A DNA stretch of 64,000 bases from Paraburkholderia sp. BL10I2N1 (GCF_004361815.1 NZ_SNWA01000001.1:186001-250000); one strand, 5' to 3'. Positions 9,624 through 18,530 are shown, numbered from the stretch's first letter. Notes: generated by a model not told the origin, from the sequence alone. Numbers and translations: made by a program.

Positions 9624-10543
9624 TCCGCCGATTGCCGCACGTTGCCTTCCTGATCTTCGCTGGCCTGTTCGCGTGCGCACCGTCGGCGCACGCCACGACG
9701 GTCAGCGTCACCGACGACTCCGGCGCCACCGTCACGCTCTCAGCTCCCGCCCAGCGCGTCATCAGCCTCGCGCCGCATGTCACCGAATTGCTCTACGCGG
9801 CAGGAGGCGGAGCGAAACTCGTCGGTGCGGTCACCTATAGCGACTATCCGCCTGAAGCAAAACAGATTCCGCGCGTCGGCGACAACAAGGCGCTCGACCT
9901 TGAACGCATCGTCGCGCTCAAACCCGATCTGATCGTCGTGTGGCGTCACGGCAATGCGCAGCGGCAGCTCGACCGTCTGCGCGAGCTACATATCCCGCTC
10001 TTCTTCAGCGAGCCGCATCGTCTCGACGATGTCGCCGTCACACTGACGAAGCTGGGCGCCCTGCTTGGCACATCGCAGACCGCGGATGCCGCGGCGAACG
10101 CCTATCGGGCCGACATTGCGCAACTGCGCGCGCGCTATGCTGCGCGGCCGCCCGTCAGCGTGTTCTACCAGGTGTGGGATCAGCCGCTGATGACGCTCAA
10201 CGGCGAGCACATGATCAGCGACGTGATCGCATTGTGCGGCGGCCGCAACGTCTTCGCGAAACTGGAGCCGCTTGCGCCCACCGTCTCAACCGAAGCGGTG
10301 CTCGCGGCGAATCCGGAGGCGATCGTGACCGCGTCGCGAGGCGCTACCGCACCCGACACGCAAATGCCGCAGCTCGACACATGGCGTGCCTGGCCAGGCC
10401 TCGCGGCAGTAGCACACAACAACCTATTTGCAATCGATGGTGACCTGATCAGCCGCCCCGCTCCGCGTATCGCGCAGGGCGCAGCGCTGCTGTGTCAGGA
10501 TCTGGAGACAGCGCGCTCGAGAAGAGCGGGTGCAGGACAGTAA
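9620..10543 (+). CDS. btuF: BtuF-like cobalamin-binding periplasmic protein
   Basis: A 307-residue class III solute-binding protein with an N-terminal signal peptide (about residues 1-25, ending APSAHA). It has the family start of mature BtuF/FecB-type proteins (RVISLAPHVTELLYAAGGGAKLVGAV), then DYPPEAKQIPRVGD and the ALKPDLIVVWRHGN segment. It would deliver corrinoids to the FecCD permease and ABC ATPase encoded on the other strand at 11.9-14.9 kb. Its ATG overlaps the cobD stop (ATGA), so it ends the rightward group and converges on cobC. Confidence 0.85.
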   Translation: MIRRLPHVAFLIFAGLFACAPSAHATTVSVTDDSGATVTLSAPAQRVISLAPHVTELLYAAGGGAKLVGAVTYSDYPPEAKQIPRVGDNKALDLERIVALKPDLIVVWRHGNAQRQLDRLRELHIPLFFSEPHRLDDVAVTLTKLGALLGTSQTADAAANAYRADIAQLRARYAARPPVSVFYQVWDQPLMTLNGEHMISDVIALCGGRNVFAKLEPLAPTVSTEAVLAANPEAIVTASRGATAPDTQMPQLDTWRAWPGLAAVAHNNLFAIDGDLISRPAPRIAQGAALLCQDLETARSRRAGAGQ

Positions 10544-10583
10544 GCCCGGAGCACTCGAACTCGCGCTACCAGACTGCGCGGTC

Positions 10584-11174
10584 TCAAGCATTCCAGCGTA
10601 CGAGCGCCCACCGCCCGGCCGCATCGCCTCCTCGCAACCAGGCCACACTGGCGAAGTCGACCGACCAGGACAGACAACGGTCAAGCGGGATCCCTAGCGC
10701 GATGGATGCCAGCACGCGAATCACGCCCGCGTGCGTGACGACGTGCACGCATGCGCGATCAGTCTGCGCCTGCACGTCGTCGAACCATTCCTGTACTCGT
10801 GCGCTGAACTGGGCAACGCTCTCGCCGCCATGTGCGCGAGCGTGCTGAAGATCGGCAGCCCATTCGTCGAGCAACGCGCGGTCGATTGCGTCCCAGCGTT
10901 GCTGTTCCCACGCGCCGAAATCCATCTCCTGCAGACGCGGGTCCGTGCGCCACTGACAGCCGCAACAGGCTGCCCACGATTCAGCCACCGATGCGCAGCG
11001 TCCAAGCGGGCTGGTCAGCGTAACGTCGGGCGCCGGTATGTCGAACTGCGCGAAGCGACTCGCCAGTGCTGAGACGCAAGCCTGCGGGTCGCCTGCAAGC
11101 GGTACATTGCTGCGACCATAGCAAACGCCCGCCTCGACCGCGACCGCCGGATGACGGATCAGAACGAGATCCAT
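10584..11174 (-). CDS. cobC: CobC, alpha-ribazole-5'-phosphate phosphatase (histidine phosphatase)
   Basis: A 196-residue histidine-phosphatase-superfamily protein likely to remove the 5'-phosphate of alpha-ribazole or of cobalamin 5'-phosphate. It starts MDLVLIRHPAVAVEAGVCYG; the phosphohistidine motif LIRHP replaces the usual RHGE, as in many CobC proteins. Later motifs are TSPLGRC, EMDFGAWE and VVTHAGVIRV. The chosen start at 11174 overlaps the cobS end by 16 bases. A longer frame continues upstream but would run back through cobS. It is the last gene of the leftward btuB operon. Confidence 0.85.
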   Translation of the reverse strand: MDLVLIRHPAVAVEAGVCYGRSNVPLAGDPQACVSALASRFAQFDIPAPDVTLTSPLGRCASVAESWAACCGCQWRTDPRLQEMDFGAWEQQRWDAIDRALLDEWAADLQHARAHGGESVAQFSARVQEWFDDVQAQTDRACVHVVTHAGVIRVLASIALGIPLDRCLSWSVDFASVAWLRGGDAAGRWALVRWNA

Positions 11175-11917
11175 GCAAGCCCCGTCAGATAGATCGCGAG
11201 TTCGAAGACCTGCTGTGCAAAGCCGAGGCAATCGCCGGTGTAGCCGCCGATGCGCCGCACGAAATAGCGCCCCAGGGCGAAGCGAAGTGCGATCAGCACG
11301 ACAAGCGTGGCGCAGCCCGCGCGCCAGTCCGGCCAGAAGAGCCATGGCAGTCCGAATGCGGCAACGAGCGCCAACGCACCGGGCGTCATGCGCTGCGCAA
11401 CGGGCCTCGCCTTGCCTTCGGGCCGGACGTAATCGAGCGTCGCCAGATAGCTGATCGCGCAGGCGCGGCTCGCCGTGTGCGCCGTCACAATCAGCGACGC
11501 AGCGCGCAATGGCGGCAGCGAGACTAGCGTCTGCCATTTCAACGCGAGCGCAACCACGAGCGCAATGGCGCCGAACGCACCGATGCGCGAGTCATGCATG
11601 ATGCGCAGCACGTCGTCGCGTGTGCAGCCGCCGCCAAATGCATCGCAGCAGTCTGCGAGACCATCCTCGTGAAACGCGCCGGTCAATAGCAGCGTCGCGG
11701 TCATCGACAGCAACACGGCGACGCCCGCCGGAAACACGCGCAACGCCGCGAGATAAACGAGCGCGCCAACCCCGCCCACCAACGCGCCGACGAGTGGAAA
11801 ATACCGCGCCGCCGCGTTGAGATAGTGCGGCTCATAGCCGACCCAGCGCGGCACCGGTACCCGTGTGAAATAACCCAGCGCAGTAAAGAAATAACGCAGT
11901 TCGGCAAGCGGATTCAT
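11159..11917 (-). CDS. cobS: CobS, adenosylcobinamide-GDP ribazoletransferase
   Basis: Inner-membrane cobalamin synthase that joins adenosylcobinamide-GDP to alpha-ribazole (phosphate). The 252-residue protein has about six membrane helices and the conserved acidic motif GAFHEDGLADCCDAFGGG, followed by IMHDSRIGAFGAIA. It starts 37 bases after the upstream CobT-containing gene and overlaps cobC. Order and spacing fit one riboswitch-controlled transcript from btuB to cobC. Confidence 0.93.
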   Translation of the reverse strand: MNPLAELRYFFTALGYFTRVPVPRWVGYEPHYLNAAARYFPLVGALVGGVGALVYLAALRVFPAGVAVLLSMTATLLLTGAFHEDGLADCCDAFGGGCTRDDVLRIMHDSRIGAFGAIALVVALALKWQTLVSLPPLRAASLIVTAHTASRACAISYLATLDYVRPEGKARPVAQRMTPGALALVAAFGLPWLFWPDWRAGCATLVVLIALRFALGRYFVRRIGGYTGDCLGFAQQVFELAIYLTGLAWISF

Positions 11918-11953
11918 GATGGCGCGGCCCCTCTACATCCGTATGCGATTGGC

Positions 11954-13861
11954 TCAGGCGTCGCGGTCAGCCACACCGGCGGATTCGAAACTCGCCATCT
12001 CGTTGATGAACGCGACTGCCGCGCGCAACAACGGCAACGCCAGCGCGGCGCCGGTGCCTTCGCCCAGCCGAAGATCGAGCGAGAGCAGCGGAATCGCGCC
12101 GAGATAGTCGAGCATGCGCCGATGTCCAGCCTCATTCGACGCATGAGCGAACACGCAGTAGCCGCGCACCTCAGGCGCAAGCGCATCGGCAACGAGCAGC
12201 GCGGACGTCGCGATGAAACCGTCGACGAGAATCGTCATCCGCTCCTGCGCCGCCGCGAGGTACGCACCGGCCATCATCGCGATCTCGAAGCCACCGAAGG
12301 TGGCGAGCACATCGAGCGGGTCGTCGCTGACTGCGTGAATGGCAAGCGCCGACGCCAGCACGTTGCTCTTCTTCGCGAGACCGGCGTTATCGAGACCGGT
12401 GCCGCGTCCGACGCATTCGTCGATCGGCACGCCACAGAGTCGACTCATCAGGCACGCGGCCGCCGACGTATTCGCAATGCCCATCTCACCGAGGCCGATC
12501 ACATTGGTACCCAGCGCCGCGTGATGGCGCACGCGTGCCGCGCCGGCCTGCATGGCGGCGAGCGCTTCTTCACGCGTCATCGCAGGCTCGTGCGCAAAGT
12601 TTCGCGTGCCTCGCGCGATCGGAATATCGACGAGTACATCCGACGGCGGCAACGGCGTCGCCACCCCCGCGTTGACGATTTCGAGCGTGAGCCCCGCCAC
12701 GCCGCTCAGCGCATTGATCGCCGCGCCGCCCGCAAGAAAGTTGCCGACCATCTGCGCCGTGACGGCCTGCGGATACGGACTCACGCCTTCGTGCGCGATG
12801 CCGTGGTCGGCGGCGAATACGATCATCGCCGGACGTTCGATGGTGGGACGCGTCGTGCGCTGGATCATGCCGATCTGGCGCGCGAGCGACTCGAGACGGC
12901 CGAGGCTGCCAGGCGGCTTCGTCTTCGTGTCGATGATGTGCTGCAACTCGTTACGCAAGGTCTGATCGAGCGGTTCGACAACTGGTAACGCAAGTAGGGA
13001 AGAGGTCATGTTCATTTTCGTTGAGGGATTATTTGTGTCCTGATGCGTCGCCCGGCGCATGCGCGGGTGCATCGCGGGAACGAGTGCTTCATGGTCGCCG
13101 TCGCGGATCAGGATGAGCGGATAACCGAAGGCGCGGCTCGCGAGCGCCGGTGTCAGCACGTCGCGCGCGGCGCCCGCGTGCGCGCCGCCGTTTCCTTCGA
13201 GCAGTAACGCGTGCGTCGCAAAACGGCGCGCAAGATTGAGGTCGTGACACGAAAAGATGACGATTCGCGGTGTGTGCTGCACCCACGTCGTCAACGCTTC
13301 GAGGCAATCGATCTGGTGATGCAGGTCAAGATGCGACAGCGGTTCATCCAGCAGCAACAACGGTGCATCCTGACACAGCACCGCAGCCAGCGCGACCCGC
13401 TGACGCTCGCCGCCCGAAAGCGACAACACATCGCGCGTCGCCAGAGGGGCAAGGCCCAGCGTATCGAGCGCCGTGTGCGCCGCCGCGCGATCTTCGGCGC
13501 CTTCCCAGCCCCATCCCGAGAGATGCGGAAAGCGGTTGAGCATCACGATGTCCAGCACGCTCGCGCTGAACGCGTCGTGTTCGCCCTGCGGCATCAGCGC
13601 GCGGCGGCGTGCAAGATCGACTGGCGACCAGTCCGCGACGCGAAGGCCGTCGACTTCGACATGGCCTGTCGCGGGCGCAAGCAATCCGGCAAGCGCCGAG
13701 ATCAGCGTCGTCTTGCCGGCACCGTTCGGTCCGGCGATGCACCAGACTTCACCGGCATAAAACGTGTGCGTGAAATCGTCGAGCAACGTGCGTGCGCCTG
13801 CACGCAACGTCACACATTGCGCACTAAGTGCAGGCGCATTGAGGGAAGGACGCGTCATCAT
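11954..13861 (-). CDS. cobT: Cobalamin ABC ATPase fused in frame to CobT (phosphoribosyltransferase)
   Basis: One uninterrupted 635-codon frame with two complete enzymes. Residues about 1-270 are a BtuD/FecE-type ABC ATPase: Walker A GPNGAGKTT near 44-52, signature LSGGERQRVAL and Walker B LLLLDEPLSHLD. After a short linker (ATHQDTNNPSTK), Met283 or Met285 opens a full-length CobT, the nicotinate-nucleotide:dimethylbenzimidazole phosphoribosyltransferase that makes alpha-ribazole phosphate. CobT motifs are TKPPGSLGRLE, FAADHGIAHEGVSPYP and the C-terminal LGEGTGAALA with the catalytic Glu. I checked every codon of the junction (13000-13060) and found no stop. It could be a true fusion, or the CobT part could also be translated from its own internal ATG. 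The ATG at 13861 overlaps the permease stop; an in-frame start at 13885 is possible. Confidence 0.85.
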   Translation of the reverse strand: MMTRPSLNAPALSAQCVTLRAGARTLLDDFTHTFYAGEVWCIAGPNGAGKTTLISALAGLLAPATGHVEVDGLRVADWSPVDLARRRALMPQGEHDAFSASVLDIVMLNRFPHLSGWGWEGAEDRAAAHTALDTLGLAPLATRDVLSLSGGERQRVALAAVLCQDAPLLLLDEPLSHLDLHHQIDCLEALTTWVQHTPRIVIFSCHDLNLARRFATHALLLEGNGGAHAGAARDVLTPALASRAFGYPLILIRDGDHEALVPAMHPRMRRATHQDTNNPSTKMNMTSSLLALPVVEPLDQTLRNELQHIIDTKTKPPGSLGRLESLARQIGMIQRTTRPTIERPAMIVFAADHGIAHEGVSPYPQAVTAQMVGNFLAGGAAINALSGVAGLTLEIVNAGVATPLPPSDVLVDIPIARGTRNFAHEPAMTREEALAAMQAGAARVRHHAALGTNVIGLGEMGIANTSAAACLMSRLCGVPIDECVGRGTGLDNAGLAKKSNVLASALAIHAVSDDPLDVLATFGGFEIAMMAGAYLAAAQERMTILVDGFIATSALLVADALAPEVRGYCVFAHASNEAGHRRMLDYLGAIPLLSLDLRLGEGTGAALALPLLRAAVAFINEMASFESAGVADRDA

Positions 13862-14925
13862 CGCCGCCTGCGCAAGAGCATCCACAGGAAGACGGGCACG
13901 CCCGTCAACGCCGTAATCACGCCAACCGGCAATTGCGCCGGTGCGATCACGGTGCGCGCAACCAGATCGGCGCCCATCACGGCTACGCCTCCGGCAAGCG
14001 CGGCTGCGGGCAGCAGCATACGCTGGTCATTGCCGAAGCAAAGCCGCAGCATGTGCGGCACGACAAGGCCGACGAAGCCGATGGTGCCGCCCGTCGTGAC
14101 GGCAGCGGCTGCTGCCAGCGAGGCCACGAGGTACACCCGCAAACGCAGCCGCATGACGGTGACGCCGAGCGCGTGCGCGGCCGCATCGCCGCGCAGCAGC
14201 ACGTTCAGTTGCGGGGTAACAGGCACGATTGCGACGAGCCCGATCAGCACCGCGACAAGCGCGACCCATGGCGTGCCGCCGCCGTTCAGGTCGCCAGTGA
14301 GCCAGAACAGCATGCCGCGCAGACGGCTCTCCGGCGCGACGCTCAGCAGCAACGTGATGACCGCGCCCCAGCCCGCTGCAATCACGACGCCTGTCAGCAG
14401 CAAACGCGGCGATGTGTCCTGCGGCTCGCCTCGCCACAAGTCGTGACGTGCCAGCCCCAGCACAAGCAGGATCGACAGCAATGCGCCGGCAAATGCGCTG
14501 GCGTCGACGATCCACCATGCGCAACCCGCGATCATCGCGACAAGCGCGAAGCTGGCCGCGCCGCCCGACACGCCTAGCACGTACGGTTCGGCGAGCGGAT
14601 TGCGCAGCAGCACCTGCAACAGGGCACCGGCAACGGCGAGCAATGCGCCGCACGCAAATCCGGCAAGCGCGCGCGGCAGGCGCAAGCTGCGGACGATTTC
14701 CCCCGCGAGGTCCGTCGATGCCAACGCGCTGCTGCCATGCCACGGCAGCAGCGCAGCCAGCACGCGCAGCGGAGACACGGGCACGCTGCCAAGCATGAGC
14801 GATGCGACAAACACGACGACCGCCAGCACGCCGAGCACGAGCCAGATCGTCGCGGCGCGCTTCGCGGTCATGCCGGCAACGGTACGCAGTGCGAGGCGAC
14901 TCATGGGCGTGGTTTCAGAAGACAC
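13858..14925 (-). CDS. FecCD/BtuC-type corrinoid ABC permease
   Basis: A 355-residue inner-membrane permease with about ten helices, of the FecCD family that imports B12, haem and siderophores. Recognisable segments are GSVPVSPLRVLAALLPW, LRLPRALAGFACGALLAVAGALLQ and the C-terminal GTIGFVGLVVPHMLRL coupling region. With btuB just upstream and the ATPase overlapping downstream, it is the BtuC of this cluster. The start is uncertain: GTG 14925 is listed, and ATG 14904 (MSRLALRTVAG) is equally possible because neither has a strong ribosome-binding site. Confidence 0.88.
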   Translation of the reverse strand: MSSETTPMSRLALRTVAGMTAKRAATIWLVLGVLAVVVFVASLMLGSVPVSPLRVLAALLPWHGSSALASTDLAGEIVRSLRLPRALAGFACGALLAVAGALLQVLLRNPLAEPYVLGVSGGAASFALVAMIAGCAWWIVDASAFAGALLSILLVLGLARHDLWRGEPQDTSPRLLLTGVVIAAGWGAVITLLLSVAPESRLRGMLFWLTGDLNGGGTPWVALVAVLIGLVAIVPVTPQLNVLLRGDAAAHALGVTVMRLRLRVYLVASLAAAAAVTTGGTIGFVGLVVPHMLRLCFGNDQRMLLPAAALAGGVAVMGADLVARTVIAPAQLPVGVITALTGVPVFLWMLLRRRR

Positions 14926-14948
14926 AATGGCTCAGTACACCATGCGCA

Positions 14949-16889
14949 TCACTGCTGCTGCCAGCCGAGCGTGAGCCAGGCGCCGCGTCGTGGCGTGTTG
15001 TATGTGTAGGCCAGTTCATAGTCCTTGTCGAAGAGATTCTGGATCTGCGCCGCCACGTACCACGCCTTCGTGATGTTGTAGCGCGCGGACAGGTTCACTA
15101 CACCATAGCCGCCGAGCGTGTTGCCGGTATCGTCGCGCTCGCCGCTTACGATCCACTCGCCGCCCACGCGCCATCCGGCAACGTCGCGGTTCACCGAGAG
15201 CGATGCGAAGCGGCGCGCGCGCCGATTCAGATCGGTGTTCGTGTCTTCGTCGACGGGATTCTGCAACGTCACCGAAGCACGCACGTCAGTCTTGCCCAGA
15301 TGGCCGCTCCACGATCCTTCGAGCCCCTGCACCTTCGCCCGCCCGACGTTCTGCGCAACATACACGCCCGGCGTGACCTGTTGATACTCGATCAGGTTCG
15401 TATAGCGCGTCTGGAACGCGGTCAGTCGCAACACGCCCAGGGCATCCGATGCGTACTGCAACGCCGCTTCAATCGAATGACTGTGTTCAGGCTGGATCGA
15501 CGGATTGCCGCTCCCCGGAAAGTACAGATCGTTGAAGGTCGGCGCGCGGAACGCATTCGACCAGCTTGCGGTCACCTTCCAGTGCTCGTTCAGATCGTGG
15601 CCATAGCCGAGATAGTAACTGTTCGCGCCGCCGAAATCGGAGTACTGGTCGCGCCGCACGTTGGCCTGGAACTGGCTTCGGCCGAAGCGCCCCGTATAGC
15701 CGATAAACCCGGAGTCCACGTGACGGGCGGGCGCGCCGTACTCATCCGAATCGAGGCTCTGGTCGAGATGCTCGTAGCCTGCCTTGACCTTCTGCTGCGA
15801 CGCGAACGTGAAATCGTTCTGCCACGTGTACTGATTATTGTCGGTGTTGAAGTGGTCGGCATAAAGGCCGTTCAACGCCGTCGTGCTGCGATCGTTGCCC
15901 GTCGCGACGACGAAGTGCGTCGCCCACCAGTCGGTCACGCGACCGTCCGCGAATGCCGACGCCTGCTGAACCCTGCTGTACAGGTTGTTGAGATCGGTGG
16001 GCGCGCCGAATGGATCGTCGAAGCTGTTGTTTCCGTTCGACTGGAAATAGCGGATGCCCGCGTCCCACCTGTCGTTGAATGTGTGGCGCAGCGATGCCGA
16101 GATGCTTTCGTTCAGATAGCCATTGGCGTTCGGATTGACCGGCGCGAGCGCGGGATCGATCGACGAAAAGCCATCGTCTTTCGTCCGCGCGAGCGACAGG
16201 CTGAAGGTCGTCGCGCCGTCCCTGTCGAGCGCACCGTTCACGCCGGCCTGCTGGCTTTGCGTGTGATAGCTGCCGTAGCCGACGGAGAAATTGAAGCGCG
16301 GTGGATGATCGCCGCCGTCCTTCGTGAACACCTGCACCACGCCGCCAATCGCGCCGGAACCATACAGCGCCGACACATTGCCGTTCACCACTTCGACGTG
16401 ATCGACCTGGTCGAGCGGGATCTGCTCGATCTGTGCGCTACCGAGGCTGACCGAATCGACACGCACACCATCTATCAACACGAGCGACTGCTGTGCCGAA
16501 GCGCCCCGCAGGAATAGACTCGAGGACGAACCCGGGCCGCCATTGCGCACGATCTGCGCGCCGGGCGCGAGCTGCAGCAAACCCGGCAGATCGCGCGCCG
16601 TGGTGTCGGCGATGTCCTGCTGGTCGAACCGCGTGGTCTGAGGGATCGCGTCGGCGAGCGGCTGCGCGCCGCGCTCCGCAGTCACCACGATCGGCGTGAG
16701 CGTGGTGCTGGCGGACTTCGTGGCGGGAGCGGCCGTTGTGCTGGAGGTTGCAATGTTGCCCGGCGCGACCGACGGCGCCGTATCCTGCGCGAGCGCAGGC
16801 GCTTCATCCGTGGTTGCGGGCAAGGCTTGCGCGCCGAGCGGCAAGCCGGCCACGGCGAGTAGTGCCGTGCCGGCGATGGGCGTGTACAT
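14949..16889 (-). CDS. btuB: BtuB-type TonB-dependent cobalamin receptor
   Basis: Outer-membrane receptor for vitamin B12, 646 residues. It has a signal peptide (about residues 1-22), a TonB-box-like segment TLTPIVVTAERG, a plug domain (DLPGLLQLAPGAQIVRNGG, FLRGASAQQSLVLIDGVRVD, IEQIPLDQVDHVEVV) and a beta-barrel to the end. I chose ATG 16889 because a cobalamin riboswitch fills the region upstream. A longer open frame runs through that riboswitch and is not a coding extension. The C-terminus (LTLGWQQQ) lacks the terminal aromatic residue usual for barrel proteins, a small oddity. First gene of the leftward B12 operon. Confidence 0.92.
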   Translation of the reverse strand: MYTPIAGTALLAVAGLPLGAQALPATTDEAPALAQDTAPSVAPGNIATSSTTAAPATKSASTTLTPIVVTAERGAQPLADAIPQTTRFDQQDIADTTARDLPGLLQLAPGAQIVRNGGPGSSSSLFLRGASAQQSLVLIDGVRVDSVSLGSAQIEQIPLDQVDHVEVVNGNVSALYGSGAIGGVVQVFTKDGGDHPPRFNFSVGYGSYHTQSQQAGVNGALDRDGATTFSLSLARTKDDGFSSIDPALAPVNPNANGYLNESISASLRHTFNDRWDAGIRYFQSNGNNSFDDPFGAPTDLNNLYSRVQQASAFADGRVTDWWATHFVVATGNDRSTTALNGLYADHFNTDNNQYTWQNDFTFASQQKVKAGYEHLDQSLDSDEYGAPARHVDSGFIGYTGRFGRSQFQANVRRDQYSDFGGANSYYLGYGHDLNEHWKVTASWSNAFRAPTFNDLYFPGSGNPSIQPEHSHSIEAALQYASDALGVLRLTAFQTRYTNLIEYQQVTPGVYVAQNVGRAKVQGLEGSWSGHLGKTDVRASVTLQNPVDEDTNTDLNRRARRFASLSVNRDVAGWRVGGEWIVSGERDDTGNTLGGYGVVNLSARYNITKAWYVAAQIQNLFDKDYELAYTYNTPRRGAWLTLGWQQQ

Positions 16890-16989
16890 CCGGTTGTTTC
16901 CTGTGGATAGCGTGCCCGGCCTGCTTCCCCGCGAGCCGGTGCGTAACAGGGCGGTCCGCCGGCGTGAAGCCACGCGGACGACGCCCCTC

Positions 16990-17222
16990 ACTCTGGCCGG
17001 TATCCGGGCTGGCGACACATCGACCCGCCTTCCCACGCAAGAATTGCGCAGTGGCATTGCGCGCCTCGCCGGAGACGCGCCCAGGTCGACCTGCATGACA
17101 TCATGCGGTCGCTTACCGTTGCGGGGGCAGCACAGGTTGGCTCGTCCTGGCGGACGCGGCTTCCTGTTTCCCGTTTAACTGCGCACGATGTGAAAACGCG
17201 CGCGGGCACCAAAGTGCCGCAA
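16990..17222 (-). ncRNA. Cobalamin (adenosylcobalamin) riboswitch
   Basis: Read on the minus strand, the leader of btuB contains the conserved blocks of the cobalamin riboswitch in order: GTTAAACGGGAA, GCTGCCCCCGCAACGGTAAG, ATGCCACTG, GGGAAGGCG and the B12 box GCCAGCCCGGATACCGG. Order and spacing match the class fully. It would switch off btuB and the downstream transport and cob genes when cobalamin is plentiful. A GC-rich hairpin (GTCCGC pairing with GCGGAC) lies between it and the btuB start and may be the expression platform. Confidence 0.95.
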
Positions 17223-17342
17223 GTGTAGGAGGGGCTTCCTGGGGCGTCAAGAATGGTCGATTCCTGCAATTCGCGTGCGCACGTCGCGTGCAATGTGAGC
17301 AAAGTTTCCGCATGTCACAGGCACGAAACTCGCTCGAAACAG

Positions 17343-17364
17343 GCATAAAGCAGGTATAAAGCAG
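17343..17364. repeat. Tandem 11-base direct repeat in the btuB/zapB intergenic region
   Basis: GCATAAAGCAG is followed directly by GTATAAAGCAG (10 of 11 bases equal). About ten bases further on lies a small perfect hairpin at 17374-17388 (GTCTCG, AAA, CGAGAC). The pair sits in the divergent promoter region and could be a regulator site; the regulator is unknown. Confidence 0.4.
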
Positions 17365-17447
17365 AGATGTTACGTCTCGAAACGAGACAATTGTCGGAAG
17401 CTGTCACATTCCGCGCTAAAATGCCGTGTCTTTAGAGGACGCAGCAC

Positions 17448-17810
17448 ATGCTCACCGAACTCGAAACACTCTCACAGAATATTGGCCGGCTGATCGAAAT
17501 CAGCCAGCGTCATCACGAAGCGCGTCGCGCGCTTGAAAAGCAGCTCGCCGACGCTCGCGCAGAATGCGAGGCCGCGCGTGCCGAACTCGAGCAGATGCGC
17601 GAAGAGCGCAACGCGCTGCAAGCGGAGCGCGATTCGCTTTCATCGAAGATCGACGACGCCCAGGTGCGGCTGAACGCCATCCTCGAAAAACTCCCGCGTG
17701 CGAAAGCGCACGCCGAGCCGGACAATCAACTTGATCTGCTCGCGTCGTCGCAGCAGGAAGTCGAAACCGAAGCCGGCGGCGACGTCACCCGCCACGGAGA
17801 AAATGCATGA
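17448..17810 (+). CDS. ZapB-like coiled-coil protein
   Basis: A 120-residue, strongly alpha-helical protein. Residues about 5-85 form a coiled coil rich in Glu, Arg, Leu and Ala (for example ARRALEKQLADARAECEAAR), followed by a disordered acidic tail. It overlaps the zapA start by four bases (ATGA). This arrangement before zapA is common in beta-proteobacteria, where it is annotated as DUF904/ZapB-like or hypothetical. A role with ZapA at the FtsZ ring is an inference from context and coiled-coil form, not from clear sequence identity to enterobacterial ZapB. Confidence 0.7.
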   Translation: MLTELETLSQNIGRLIEISQRHHEARRALEKQLADARAECEAARAELEQMREERNALQAERDSLSSKIDDAQVRLNAILEKLPRAKAHAEPDNQLDLLASSQQEVETEAGGDVTRHGENA

Positions 17811-18121
17811 CCACAAAGCAGATCGAAGTCTCGATCCTGGGCCAGCCCTATCGTCTCGCCTGTTCGTCGGAAACGGAAGCCGCACTGCTCGAAGCCGTTG
17901 CTCGCGTCGATGCGGAGATGTCGAAGATCCGTTCGACCAGCAACGTTCGCGGCCAGGATCGCATTGCCGTCATGGCTGCGCTGTCGCTGGCATCGGAACT
18001 GCTTAAGTTGCAGGCTAGCGTACGTCACGGAGAATCATTTCCCGCCGAGGAAATCCGGCGTACAATGCACTCAATGAACGAACAGCTGGGCGCGGTAATC
18101 CAGCAGTACGGTGTGCAGTAA
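17807..18121 (+). CDS. zapA: ZapA, cell division protein
   Basis: A 104-residue FtsZ-ring-associated protein that cross-links FtsZ filaments. The N-terminal globular part IEVSILGQPYRLACSSETEAALLEAVARVDAEMSKIR and the segment RIAVMAALSLASELLKL match the family, followed by a C-terminal helix. It is coupled to the upstream coiled-coil gene by an ATGA overlap and followed by the 6S RNA gene, the order seen in many proteobacteria. Confidence 0.93.
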   Translation: MTTKQIEVSILGQPYRLACSSETEAALLEAVARVDAEMSKIRSTSNVRGQDRIAVMAALSLASELLKLQASVRHGESFPAEEIRRTMHSMNEQLGAVIQQYGVQ

Positions 18122-18223
18122 AAGTTGTTCAGAGGCAGGCCATCTGGAACATTGGGCCCGCTTCGGATTCAGAGCAATTCGCGAGGTAACCTCAAGCGTC
18201 TGGATCCAGTCAGTTTTATCAGC

Positions 18224-18400
18224 TTCCCTGCCTGGTTCGCCAAGGTCATATATTCCTTGAACCAATGCCATGTGCACGGTTGCGGAAATTTGCAGCACGG
18301 GTGTGCGCGTCACTCTGTCTGATGTACCCGAAGTGCTGCTAACTGCGACCAATTCTGAACTCCCGGTTCAGGATGCCGGCCTAGCGGCTATGGCGGGGAC
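18224..18400 (+). ncRNA. ssrS: 6S RNA
   Basis: About 175 bases directly downstream of zapA, where ssrS usually lies. The ends pair: CCCTGCC (18226-18232) with GGCGGGG (18392-18398). The interior carries TTCCTTGAACCA and CCGGTTCAGGATGCCGGCC, similar to the conserved arms of proteobacterial 6S RNAs. No open frame fits. 6S RNA binds sigma-70 RNA polymerase and tunes transcription in stationary phase. The exact ends are estimates, and the call rests on position, size and closing stem. Confidence 0.65.
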
Positions 18401-18406
18401 CTATTC

Positions 18407-18436
18407 AACGGCATCGGACATTCGTCCGATGCCGTT
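18407..18436 (+). terminator. Strong hairpin terminator after 6S RNA
   Basis: Perfect 13-bp inverted repeat: AACGGCATCGGAC (18407-18419), loop ATTC, GTCCGATGCCGTT (18424-18436), followed by a T-rich stretch. It lies seven bases after the proposed 6S RNA end. Confidence 0.7.
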
Positions 18437-18530
18437 TCCGTTTGTAGTGTTCCGTTCGTAGTTCCGCATCGCTAGCACCGCGTCACGCATTGCGCTTATC
18501 CTGTGTTCTTCTCAACGTTCAAATCGACTC

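Noticed and set aside
14802..16517. Long open frame antisense to btuB
   Set aside because: It mirrors the receptor gene, has Arg/Val-biased nonsense-like sequence and no start context.
16890..17096. N-terminal extension of BtuB upstream of 16889
   Set aside because: The extra 69 codons run through the conserved riboswitch and the true signal peptide starts at 16889.
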